DNA of 64,000 nucleotides, from NCBI GenBank assembly GCA_020746875.1, contig JAGTJL010000001.1, positions 1,798,001-1,862,000 of the forward strand, read 5' to 3'. The first letter of the stretch is position 1. Every line of letters starts with the position of its first letter. The notes under the pieces are model-generated. The model was not told where the DNA came from. It saw only the letters and a list, made by a program, of their open reading frames with translations, and did not search any database. The DNA is from Rhexocercosporidium sp. MPI-PUGE-AT-0058. Taxonomy: Eukaryota > Ascomycota > Leotiomycetes > Helotiales. The translations under genes were made by a program, and so were the position numbers. This document shows, piece by piece, positions 37,801 through 48,729 of the stretch.

Positions 37801-40800
37801 TTGATCCTTCATGGGGCCGATATCAACGACGGGCAACAAGACCAGGTCTGGACACCACTCCACATGGCTGCTTCCGAAGGTAGACTTGAGGCAATGAAAC
37901 TCCTCATGCGCGGACAAGATGAAAAAGTCAATCTGGACGCCGTCGCGAAGGACATTGGAACAGCACTCACTTTGGCACTCGCTTCCAACCAAGACAAAGC
38001 TGTAGAGTTGCTTTTGACATCTGGTGCAAGTCCAACATTGACCGCCGAGAATGGAGAATCACCCATTGCGATGGCTGCCTACATGGATGAGGAAGAGCTT
38101 ACCCAAATGCTCTTGGAGAAAGGGGGCGCTCACTGCCTTGCCTCGGAGAGATTCGGCAGCGCTATCGCAGCCGCAGCTGCAGCTGGCCGGATCTCCATCG
38201 TGAAAATACTGCTACCCTATAGCGATATAACTTCGTATGAAGGAGCTCTGAAAGAGGCAACTCGGAAAGGGTTCCATTTGATTGTCAAGCTATTGCTTCA
38301 AAGCTCCCAGCGCCTCAGGTATGGCGATGACTTCCAAATGGCTGCCTCAATGGGCCACGATCTGGTTCTCAAAGAGCTCTGGAACCATAATCGAGCTCAA
38401 AATGGGACGGCTCTATCGCAAAATGCTATAAACGACGCGTTATACATGGCAGCAGAGAATGAACAGGAGACAACTTGTACATTTCTTCTTGAAGTCTGCC
38501 ATGCTGAGCCAAATGCACTTGGTGTCAAGCACGGTAACGCAGTGACTGCAGCTGCTTATGATGGAAACATTGCAATCTTGAGAAAACTCATACAGTTCGG
38601 TGCAGACGTGAACGCCTCTTCGGGGTGTCCTCTTCAGGTAGCAGCATCTCAAGGGCATTTGGAAGCTGTAAAGTTGCTACTCGACCATCACGCTTCTATC
38701 GATGCCATCAGCCCCTTATTCCCCGATGGAACTGCGTTACAGGCAGCTTGTGTAGCTCGGCAGATCAAAATTGCAAACGAGCTCCTTGAACGTGGAGCAA
38801 ATCCGAACTTGGGAAGTGGCCCGCTCACAAATCCAATGATAGCGGTAACGACCAATGCTTTAGGAGACCTTGCGTTATCGTTGCTCCAAAAAGGCGCAGA
38901 TCCCAATGTGTTTGGCGGCGCTGACGGCAGCACGCCTCTAATCAACGCGGCTTGTAGATTGAGCTCGGAATACCTGTCCGGTATGATCAGATACGGCGCA
39001 TTGGTGGATACTGTAGATCGCGACGGAGACACTGCTCTCATTATGTCAGCCTACTACGGAGATATCGATTGCGTTCGGATTCTCTTGGATCTCGGTGCGA
39101 ATATGAAAACATGTGGTAAAAACTATGGCACCGCGCTCCATGTTGCTGCGCAGGAGGGCTATCCCGAAATCTGTCAACTACTTCTTGAACGAGGAGCTGA
39201 TCCATCCATCCGTGGCGGCCCGTACGACACCGTCGTTCAAGCTGCTGCATATTCAGGGGAGCAGGCATGCATGGAAGTTCTTCTCAACAACAAGCCTTGG
39301 AGCCACAGGATCAACATTAATCTTCAAGGCGGTAAGTGTTTCACTGCTCTACATGCCGCAGCTGTCAATGCAGGGGACGGCTCTTTACGGCTCCTCCTCA
39401 AGTCTGAGCCTAACTTGAACGCTTTACGCAAGGGAGATGCTAGTGCCACAACAGCATTATATGCGGCTGCTTTTGCTGGCTGTAACAGAAACGCACGTCT
39501 CCTCCTCGAAGCTGATGCTGATCCGAATATTGGCTGCGGTAAGCATGGGACTATCTTGCAAGTGGCTGCTTTGAAGTGTGGTCCCGATCTTTGCGAGCTC
39601 TTGATAGAGCGTGGAGCGAAACTCGACGACTGGTCGGGTAAATATGGGAGTGCTCTAGTAGCTGCTACTGTCAAGGCGTACCACGATGGTAAAACAGATG
39701 TTCTCCAGTCGCTTCTCGAGCAGGATTTCCCACCAAGAGCATATCGGGCCGCATTGGACAGGGCTTTCTTACTGCGACGCAAAGACGCCTTCGAAATGAT
39801 ATGGCAGAGCATCAAGTCCAAAGGCCCCAAGAAGCTCCGTCTGAACACAACAGGACTTCTCGCGGGTTACAGGAGGAGCCTTGCGAGAAGAATGGACAAC
39901 AAAGCGACGGATCACGAGGATGAAAATAGTGATTTCGATAATGACATGGAATTCTACGATCAAGACATTGAGAGTGATGAGGAAGAATCTGTTGATGATG
40001 ATGATGACGATGATCAGGGCGATAGCAACGGCGACAACAGGAATGCCGATGCAGCGGCCAATGAACGCAGAATCGACCGAGCCGAATACCAACAATCTAA
40101 CAATGTTGCTACAGGGATGGGCCCAAGGAACACTCCCGATGTATCCCGCGGTATGATTGGAAGAGAAACTTCTGGTACAGCTAGAGCAAATGACAGAGCC
40201 GACAGTACTCAAGGTCATAGTCTGAGTGCAAGAGAGAATAGTAAAGACCCTAGATCTGTGGGCTACAACGATTCGAGCGAGGAATACCACGGGGAAGCTG
40301 GAACAGGTGGAAATTTTATGGGTAGACAGCGGAAGGAGAAACGGGATGGAGTGGATGCACCTGTAGAGGAACTGGATAGGGAGGAATTCAGTGGTGAAAA
40401 ACTAGGCCGTGAGAAGCAAAAGAGCAGGGGACTGAACACCCAGGAGCTGGATGACAAGGCACTGGAGAATGAGGAACCACATGATGAGGAATCGCACGAA
40501 TATGACGGAGAAGAAAGGGAGAATGAGGAAGTAAATGATAAGGAATCGCACGAGCATGGTGGAGAGGAAGGGGAGAATGAGGAAGGGGAGCATGGTGGAG
40601 AGGAAGGGGAGAATGAGGAAGGGGAGAATGAGGAAGGGGAGCATGGTGGAGAGGAAGGGGAGAATGAGGAAGGGGAGAATGAGGAAGGGGAGAATGAGGA
40701 AGGGGAGAATGAGGAAGGGGAGAATGAGGAAGGGGAGAATGAGGAAGGGAGAATGAGGAAGAGGGGAATGAGGTATCGCACGAGCATGATGGAGAAGAAG

Positions 40801-40866
40801 ATGAGGAATCGCACGGGTATGATGAAGATGAATAAGAGAATGAGAAACAAAATAGGGAGAAACTAG
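34879..40866 (+). CDS. NLR-like protein: alpha/beta-hydrolase - NACHT - ankyrin repeats
   Basis: Four exons, 34879-34943, 34994-35621, 35672-36868 and 36922-40866, close into 1,944 residues. Residues 23-230 are a lipase-like alpha/beta-hydrolase (start IVAVPGLGADP; nucleophile elbow VAHSLGG with Ser112), similar to the SesB/PGAP1-like domains found N-terminal in fungal NLRs. A NACHT-type NTPase follows: Walker A GSEGLGKS near residue 360, FFCEPTTD and LLKSLIWQM downstream, and a Walker-B-like VYFVVNNLHYL near 470 in which Asn stands where Asp is usual. Residues about 870-1600 hold many ankyrin repeats (for example TPLHMAASEGRLEAMKLL). The tail is highly acidic, then a minisatellite coding GENEE units, then a basic end produced by a frame change. 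Such STAND proteins act in non-self recognition and programmed cell death in fungi, which is the likely role here by family. Confidence 0.88.
40555..40760 (+). repeat. Coding minisatellite (15-bp unit, GENEE)
   Basis: Tandem copies of a 15-bp unit GGGGAGAATGAGGAA within the last exon of the NLR-type gene. The final block has six perfect copies, and earlier copies are interspersed with CATGGTGGAGAGGAA units. The last copy, at 40747, has three G instead of four. This shifts the reading frame for the remaining 39 codons. Confidence 0.95.
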
Positions 40867-41751
40867 AAGACGAAGAGTATGAAGGGTAGCTATAGTGGCC
40901 AGCGCAACAGTGAATGTGTGATGGCTTGGAAAGGGAGCACAGAGTCCAACTAGCGCGGTCTCTTTGCCCTTTATGTAAGTTGAGTAAGGAGAGTTGGGGT
41001 ATATCAAAAAGAAAGAATATCATCTAGATAATGACGGACGCGACTGGGTGATGTGCGGCATGGGTCCTAATACCCCTTGAAAGCGGTGGTGGCGGAGCGT
41101 CTTCGACGATAATCCAAGATGTGGCTGGTGCTGTGTGGTTTTGAGATGGTCGATTTCTCGCACCAAGAGAGAACACTAGTGATATGATATGATATGATAT
41201 GATGCAATGAGCAGCCGTTCCGGGAACCAAATCACTTCTGAGTGAGTCTTCACATCCCGAAGCTACGGCTTCCACAAACATCCGCCAACCTCGATTTCCC
41301 TCAGATAGTTAAGGAGTGGCTTCTCGCGGCATCACCACTCTTCATTTACCAATCACTTGGATCCAAATGATACTATTAGAGTTAGGTGTGTTATTGATGA
41401 GTTCACTGGCAAGTACTTAATTTTCTAACTACTTGGGTTGGAATTTGGTACTACTCAACGTAGCGGAGATGCGCAGCGCAGATACTAGATTGGGTTAGAG
41501 TAATTAGTGGTTGTTAATTTCAGTAGCATGATGTCAACGCAGGGAAATTCTAAAGTTTGCGCCGGAAGTTGACACTAAATTGGCTAGAAGACGGATACGA
41601 AAGCTTGAATACGAGAGCTTAATACGCCTCGGTCGTCCCCTTCCATGTACGTTAATTATATCGCTTCATATAAATAAGAAGATCTGTTTCCTTTCTTTGC
41701 ATGTTGTGCAATGTCGATATTCTAGTTCGCTTCACACAATTTCTTCCCAAC
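40867..41751. other. Intergenic, short GATAT repeat
   Basis: No exon supported. A run of about five GATAT-type units lies at 41179-41203. The stretch 41580-41750 is probably the protease promoter and leader. Confidence 0.5.
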
Positions 41752-43095
41752 ATGCCGACCTTTATCAATATATCATTTCTGTGCCTCCTGGCAGCCCTCG
41801 CCCAACCTAATCTCGCCAGTCAAATTCCCTCAGGATACATCGCGGTTCCATTAATACGTAACTCGCAATTTCTTGCATACCTTGCCCAAATTTCCGTCGG
41901 CACGCCTCCTCAGAAGGAATATCTCCTGGTCGATACCGGCAGCTCAACAATCTCCTTCTATGAATCTCGGAGTACATTTTGCAACCTTCCGAGAGAACCC
42001 TGTGCGGAGTACGGCTCCTATGACAATATTTCGTCTTCGTAAGTCACTGAGATCGGTGTCATCGCGATCAGGCAAAACTAAAGAAAATCGTATCATCCAG
42101 AACCTCGACATTCAAGGCACCTTTCTTCAACGACGGCCTCATAGATTACGGATCAGGCGATTACTTGACCGATTCTATTGGTCTCGGGGGTGTTTCGACG
42201 CCAAATATTACCTTTGGGTATATCACTAGAGTTTCATATCCTGAACGCATATACGGTTCAGCAGCATCCATTCTTGGTACGTTCCTCCATCGTCAATTAG
42301 AGAATTGACGTATTCTAACCTGTGACGTGGGTAGGACTGGGCTTAACTTGCAGTGGAAGCGACGCAGGACCGTCCTGCGGAGGAGAAGGACCGTACTTAC
42401 TTCCTCAGCTGAAGAATGCATCGACCATTGATCGTATGGCTGTCAACATATATCTTGGACCTGAAAATCCCAATGTCACCAATGCCGAAATGATTCTGGG
42501 TGGAGCTTACGACGAAGCCAAGCTTGGTGGGGAACTTTTCACAGTAGACATGATCGATCCGCACAGTTTTTTGTCGAATCGATATACGAACTGGGTCAAC
42601 GTCACTTCAATTGAAGCCGAAGTTAACGGGGAAACAGCCAAGGTAGCTTTCGGCCCAGGTCCATCGAGCCAAGGCAAACCTCATGTAGTGGACACCGGTA
42701 ACCCATACTGGGCCCTTCCTACTTCAATTTTCTCTCTTATCTCTTCCAACTTTGGTGGTTTGAGTGCAACGACCTCATCCGGCACTTATGCTGTAGATTG
42801 CAAATACCGCGATCAGAAAAACGTCAATGGCAGTATCACCGTCACCTTTGGCTCGGCTGGTAAGATTGATGTTCCTCTCCACACTCTAATTACGGATTTC
42901 GGAAATGGAACATGCACTACTGCTGTGGAGAATTATGAAGGTGGGAGCTTGGGTGATCTTTTCTTGCGCAATACCTATTCCATCTTCGACCAGGAAAGTT
43001 TCACGTTGTCATTAGCCCAGGTTAAGCACACCACGGAAAGGCATATCGTCTCCTACCCCAAGGGAGGATTCAAAGTTGCGGAGGAAAGGTATTGA
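41752..43095 (+). CDS. Secreted pepsin-like aspartic protease (family A1)
   Basis: Three exons, 41752-42038, 42101-42276 and 42335-43095, close into 407 residues. The ATG at 41752 gives a signal peptide (FINISFLCLLAALAQPNLAS); an upstream ATG at 41701 would bury it. YLAQISVGTPPQKEYLLVDTGSS carries the first catalytic Asp (D61) in the DTG motif, and HVVDTGNPYWALP carries the second. STFKAPFFNDGLIDYGSGDYLTDSIGLGG corresponds to the flap region, and MILGGAYDEAKLGGELFTVDM is typical of yapsin/candidapepsin-type enzymes. There is almost no propeptide between signal and core, which is unusual for the family. No GPI signal is seen. The protein is probably extracellular, active at acidic pH by family. 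Confidence 0.9.
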
Positions 43096-43607
43096 AGGGG
43101 GCTGTATTCTGCAGCAAGAGGAAACGGGTGAATGTTTATAGTTCTAGGATTAATGAATCTATCGATACCTTTGGTCCTTAATTTTGTTTTCGCCAATATT
43201 TACTTTTCAAGAAATCTTTTTTTCCCTGCCTAAGTTACCCGATGTCGATAGATCCTGTAGATAGTTCCTTCTCTCCCCCACATCTCGACCCGCATACCCT
43301 CAATATCTTGTATGGTTATGGAAGTGGATGCTAGCATCCGCTTCGAGCAACTACCTAAAGTAGCAGCTTTCATATCCGACGAATACACTAGGCCTAATAG
43401 ATGAGTTCACCCGCTCTGCTACCAAGTTTTGCACACTCCTTAGGTGTGCCCATCCCGAAATGTTGACACCGCGAAGCTTGTCCGCCAGAGCGTTTCTGTG
43501 CGGAATCGTCGCTTCCTTTCTTACCATTAAGCGAATGCCATTGACACCTACCTTCTACTGCCCCTCGTAGTCTTCTTTGCACTTAAATATTTGCAACGTT
43601 CACGATC
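43096..43607. other. Intergenic
   Basis: Between the aspartic protease and the GMC pseudogene. No exon supported. Confidence 0.5.
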
Positions 43608-45233
43608 ATGATCATGTCGAAATCTGCACATATACATACATATACATACATTGTTGTAGGTGCTGGATCAGCGGGATGTGTCGTCGCTGCACGAATCGCT
43701 GAGAATCCTGACTACCGAGTGTTGCTCCTTGAGGTTGGTCCAGACTTCGACGCTCTGGACAACAGCCCCCCCCCGAATTCAAGACTCACGGCGAGTCCCG
43801 ATGCAAGGTCAATCTGAGTTCTTCGACCCCAAGATTGATTGGGATTTAGAAGTGCACATACACGGATGCGAAGACGGAGCATCTGCATCGACGTCCATCC
43901 GTGTGCCACAAGCCAAGCTTGTTGGAGGAGGGAGTAGCACCAATGGCGGAACCGCTCTCAGAAGTACCGAAAATTATTCTAGAGAATGGGTAGAAATGGG
44001 GAATGATTTATAGGATTTTGCATCGGCTCACGACGTCTATCAAGCGCTAGAGTCAGACCACATCGAAGGCACAATCGGTCCACAATCGGTCCTCATCCAA
44101 TCCAACATGCCGTGCCGAACGAACTTGGTAGTATTCAAGCCGCTTTTCTCAAGAGAGCTGGGGAAGTTGGATTCAAGGAAGTCGTTGACTTCAACAAGAC
44201 AGGTACCGAGGGCGCTGGTCCTTCGCCGTTGTGCAGAGTTGGGGATCAGAGAGTCAGAGCCGCCGACACCTTTATTTATCCTCGACGGCATTGGAAACCC
44301 CTGAACATCATGGCTGGCGTCATGGTGGACCGGATCACTTTCTCCAGCAGTAGCAGAGCCACTGGAGTTATCCTTACAGATGGGAGAAGCCTCGAAGCCA
44401 TGGTCGAAGTAACCATTTCTGCTGGTGCTATCCGCTCAGCTGCAATTCTTCAGCGATCTGGCATCGGACCCGAAAAATCACTTCGTCTGCATGACATCCC
44501 CCCTATTGTACATCTTCCTGTTGGGCACAACCTCTCGGACCATCCTTGCATTCCCATTGTTGCAAAACCACGACAAGGATCTTACACTAACACCGACTAC
44601 TCTCTACAATGCCAAGTCCGCTGGTCTTCGTCGATGCGGCCTGGAACCGTAGATCATCAACTTGTGTGCTTCAGTTATCTGTACGCACACGATAGAGATC
44701 CAAATATAACATCACAAAGTACCCTATCAGGAACAGCTTCTGGCCATGTTGCTGGTATCGGCTGCAATCTCAACAAGCCGACTTCATCTGGTACGACTTT
44801 CATCGAGTCTCGGAATCCGAACATGCTGCCCAAGGTCACGATGAACTATCTTAGTACTGCGGCAGACCGTGCTTCGCCGCGAGAGCTTGTACGTACCGGC
44901 TACGGCCTGATACGTTCCTCGGTGATGCAGGTAGTTCTCGAAGCTCCGCTTAGCATTGAAGATTCCACCATTGCTTCAGATGATGAGTTGGATCAATATT
45001 GCCGAGCCAACGTCACGTCGACTTATCACTTTTCCTCGTCATGCCGGATGGCTTCTCGTGATAAGGGGGGGGGTGGTGGACCAGAGTGGACGGTCTATGG
45101 TACCGTTGGACTCAGAGTCTGTAACGCAAGTATCATTCCCACTATGCCTGCGAGCAATAATATGTGGACGACTATTATGTTTGCCGAGTGGATTGGGAGG
45201 AGTGTGAGAGATGGGCAGGACGTAGGATACTAG
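43608..45233 (+). pseudogene. GMC oxidoreductase pseudogene
   Basis: FAD-dependent GMC family by the N-terminal dinucleotide motif ([16 protein letters not shown]), RVPQAKLVGGGSSTNGG, the VTISAGAIRSAAILQRSGIGP signature 2, LPVGHNLSDHP, and the C-terminal SSCRMASRDKGG followed by YGTVGLRVCNASIIPTMPASNN. Three lesions break the frame: a run of nine C at 43766-43774 (one base too many for the frame to continue), a TAG at 44011-44013 where Trp would fit, and an exact 11-bp tandem duplication at 44071-44092. Removing these in thought makes the family alignment continuous, so the gene is recently inactivated rather than ancient. The C-terminal His/Asn active-site region reads NVTSTYHFSSSCR and TMPASNNMWT. 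A G9 run at 45065 may hide further compensating changes. Confidence 0.87.
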
Positions 45234-45498
45234 CAGGTTACGATATGGTGTAGATGATAGAAGCGAACCGCAAAGTCAAATATCTCCAAGTCGCACAGAG
45301 AGAAACATTTGCAAGCAATAGTGCAATATAATAAGGCCTATCACATTTAGACCTTGTGAAATTCGTCCCACCAGCTTGTTTGACTCAAAATTTGAAAAAC
45401 ATTGGTGTCTAGTTCATCTGTGAAGTAGCATGCTTACATTACACTCTCTCGCTGTAAATCCTATATCAATATCCTACTCTCTGAGCTTTTGAAGTTAC

Positions 45499-46700
45499 CT
45501 ACAACGCGTCAAGCTCAGGAGGATAAACAATGCCTGCCTGTTTCCGCGCCTGATCCATCCAAGCAAGCACTCTGAGACTCTCCTCCGCACCTAAAACTTC
45601 ACCTCGCCCTTTCTGCGTTGCTTTGCTCTCAAGGACCACCTTCGCAATCGCATCAGCTTGATACCAAATACCCCGGCCTCGCTCGATAGGCTTCTTGATG
45701 ACTTCATCCATCTCCATCCCGGCTTCATCAAGATGCTCAGCGTCATACCAATGGACGTGAAGCTCCTCAGGTCTAATAGGCGGGAAAGGAATCGATACAC
45801 AGGCTTTGACTGCCTAGATTCTTACGGCTGGCGCAGCTTTCTTGGCCTGCAGTCGTCGGTAGAACGGAGGTTTTGAAGAACCCGGTAAGGTCATGCTAGT
45901 CGTGACGATACCAACGGCGTTCTGCTGATGTGACTTGTTATCCTGTCTTGATAGGATGATCGTATTGATATCGTCCACATCTCCTGACACTCCTGGCACG
46001 CTCATGGAGCTTGCGTGGATGACGTTGGTTGAAGAAGCCCCTAGATCGAGTCCGTTTGAGAGCCAAGTCTGCCCATGTCAGAGCATATACACCCTGATCC
46101 AGCAAACTTCCCGCTCCTGCTTGCTTGTCCACGAAGCGTGACGGGAGCTCACAATCAGGAAAGAGAAATCAGCATAGACCCGTTTCACAGGCCCGATAAT
46201 TGGCAGAAGTTCCTCCTTAAAAAAGATGGCAGCTGGGAGGTAGCGAGTCCACATGGCCTCCATTAGGACGACACCATTCTCGTGCTCAAGGTCTATGGGT
46301 CTGGAGTACTGTGCTGCGTTCATGGTGGCAGGCTTCTCGACAAGCACATTTCTTTTGCAAGTCAAGGCATTAAGTGCGTGTTCATAATGTAGCGATGCGG
46401 GGAGGAGATGTAGACGACATCAAATCGCCTTCCTCGAGCATCTTTCCCCAAGAATTGAAATATTGCACGGGCTCGGGATCTGGGATCTTTTGGTCTCGAA
46501 GCCATGACGAGGCTCGGTCCTTGGAGCGTCTTGTGCTGAGAGCCACCAACTTGTGATGAATGGGGTCGTATTCTGCTCGCTCAGCAGTAGATCCAGGAGG
46601 AAGGTCTCGGCGATGGTAGACAGTGAGTGACAAAGCTGCCCAACGGCAAGTTGTATCTTGCAAAGTCACGATAGCGATGATCTGGAAATAACGAAAGGGC
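45499..46700 (-). pseudogene. Gfo/Idh/MocA-type dehydrogenase pseudogene
   Basis: Fragments in different frames on the minus strand follow the order of a fungal dihydrodiol/D-xylose dehydrogenase-like protein: YDPIHHKLVALSTRR (Rossmann half, about 46560), FDVVYISSPHRY in another frame (about 46410), VLVEKPATMNAAQY (the conserved EKP motif, about 46340), LMEAMWTRYLPA, AGSLLDQGVYALTWA (about 46110), VDDINTIILS (about 45965), PAVRI and finally WYQADAIAKVVLESK with a normal C-terminus GIVYPPELDAL. At least three frameshifts and one in-frame TAG (plus-strand bases 45814-45816, where Gln would fit) separate the pieces. The family oxidises sugars or trans-diols with NAD(P). The gene faces the GMC pseudogene tail to tail. 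Confidence 0.82.
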
Positions 46701-46750
46701 AGTGTGGTGGGAAGTGCTGGTGAGATTGTTTTAGATACTTTGGTTATCAA

Positions 46751-47300
46751 AGGGCAAAAATACAGTTTTTAGCTCCGAAATGTAGAAATGATGTGACGTG
46801 CCTAGACGACTTTTTAATGACAAAATAATTTCTCGTGATCGGACTAAAATGAGCTATCGAGATGTTAAAGAGTAAAGAGATCGTTCTCGATCAATCACTC
46901 GGAAGCTACGTATCGTATTCCTCAAAGTACTAGGTACTATGTTAAGGTAGGCAGGCTGCGCAGGAAGCAGGAAACGAAAGAGTATGGCTAGACTTGATAA
47001 TCGCTTGAGCGGTAGAATGGGTAAAATGCCAAAAGGGTGATTGGTGGATAGGCGAATCCACAAGCGCGACTTGGTTTGTGATCGTGTGTCAGAGACCTAA
47101 AGTCCGCTCGAAAATCTAGACTAAACAAACTCGAAGATATTGTGTTCTAGAGCACGGGAATAGAATACTCACGAAGGTTAAACGGCTTTGCGTGCCTTCC
47201 CCCCTCATTTCAGAGCTTGCAAGAGCTTCAAGGAGGCTGTCAAGGCTTTAGCTAGCCCCCTATTTCGTGGGGAGATATCTCGAAAAAACATCAAACACCA
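46751..47300. other. Intergenic, nothing recognised
   Basis: Short open frames only. The base composition begins to change toward the decayed element to the right. Confidence 0.4.
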
Positions 47301-47309
47301 CTTGGGCCA

Positions 47310-48729
47310 GTCAGTATAAGAACTGACAAACTATAACAGCACGATATTCTTCTTTACTGAAGTAGACAACCCTATGCTCTATCCGATTACCCATCTCGTC
47401 GTCTTGGCTGTCGCAGATAAAGCCTTCGAGGCACCGAGCTTAACTACGGTAGAGCGAGTCTTTGAGCAGAAGGTATCCGGCCCGGTTATATGTACGCCAT
47501 TAACCTGGAAGCAAGAAATACTGAAGACTCCAATCTTCCGTCAGGATAAAGGGGCAGTTGACGGTGTGCTTCCATTTCCGACGCTCGCTCTCACCTACTC
47601 TCAATTCGCGAACCGCCTAAAACTCCTACGACTCTTAATAGGCCTCCTAGCGATCCTGACCTCCCGCTGCTTCCGTCGTAACACGGGCAACGTCGTTGAC
47701 CGTAAGTATTCTGTAATATCACATGTATAAACTATTATGCTAATAAGCCTTTCTTTTATCTAGATGAAGCCACGAGTGCGGTCCGAGATCAGGTCATGCG
47801 ACACAACCCGAACTCGGCGGTATATAACGCAGCTTACATCAATGTTCGACGTCTAATCTGCTGTCCTCGAGCGACCCTCTGCAAATGGAATCTTACGTAT
47901 ACTCACTTATATGAGCCTTATACGTGATCCCCGTGCGCTAATCCACGTACCGGACGATGTTTTTGCAGCGTTTCCCCCGGATCTATATATCGTCGATCTC
48001 GAGGAGCAGCAGGCTCAGCTGAAAGCTGGAATTTACAGAATATAAAGAACGGAAGTCAAGGCGGAAGTTCGACGTCTTATTTTAGAGATCGGTATCGCCC
48101 GAACTCGGCGGCGAAATATTATCTCTCAGGAGTTCCGGGCGGATTACTTCCGACGTCGCCCGATAGAAGATATCGAGAGGCAGAATAATAAAAAGCAAGA
48201 AGAGCAGTATACCGAATCGGTCGTTGAATATTAAATCCCCGAACGGGCGCAACTAACCGAATTCATCTGTAATCATATCACTAATATAACCTCGCAGGAA
48301 ATTATTACGCGCCGGATCTACTTTGCCGGCCTTATGCTCGGCCTCTGCCGCCGCCGGGAAGTACCTCGACGGTACCGACTCCGGGTTGCCCTCCCGCAGC
48401 CACCTCTTATCAAGGAGGAATCGCCTCCGCCCGGTCTCGAGCCATTCCCTCTTAAGCTTACTAAGTACTAGTGCCCGATCTGCATTAGCGACGAATCGAA
48501 GAACTATAAGGAGCGGATGAGCTCTTTTTGCCGCTCTGCGAAGATAATAGATCACGTTAAAAGGATTCACCTCAGAAGAAGAGATTCATACGCTAAGATA
48601 AAGTGCTATCACCCGGTATGCAAGACTCAAGGGCTTGTTCTCAAATATATAAAGCATTTCAAGGGCCACGTAAAGGAAGTGCACGGCGTCAAGCTCCGGG
48701 AACCAAGGTTTGTGCGTTCGTTAAAGTAA
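47310..48729 (+). pseudogene. Decayed DUF3435 (FluG-domain) gene with C2H2 tail
   Basis: The longest surviving piece (47374-47730) starts DNPMLYPITHLVVLAVADKAFE and includes TPLTWKQEILKTPIFRQ and LTYSQFANRLKLL, ending RCFRRNTGNVVD, the usual tyrosine-recombinase-like signature of DUF3435 proteins. Beyond a likely intron near 47703-47763 the sequence continues as DEATSAVRDQVMRHNPNSAVYNAAYIN, then, after frame changes and stops, DPRALIHVPDDVFAAFPPDLYIVDLEEQQAQL. The end (48475-48729) retains a Cys/His-rich region: CPICISDESKNYKERMSSFC ... HVKRIH and CYHPVCKTQGLVLKYIKHFKGHVKEVHGVKL. Stops and AT-shifted codons suggest RIP. The N-terminal part is missing. DUF3435 includes the Starship captain recombinases, but this zinc-finger-tailed subgroup is dispersed in many genomes and need not be a captain. 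Confidence 0.75.

Noticed and set aside
40561..40760. Regular direct repeats resembling a CRISPR-like array
   Set aside because: Units are contiguous 15-mers without spacers, lie inside a eukaryotic exon and encode a repeated peptide.
40263..41023. Long minus-strand open frames (about 195-211 codons) over the end of the NLR gene
   Set aside because: They are antisense to the GENEE minisatellite and consist of repeated Ser/Pro/Phe units, so they are composition shadows of the plus-strand repeat.
48253..48570. Minus-strand frame of 105 codons
   Set aside because: It overlaps the plus-strand DUF3435 remnant, which explains the sequence through family motifs.
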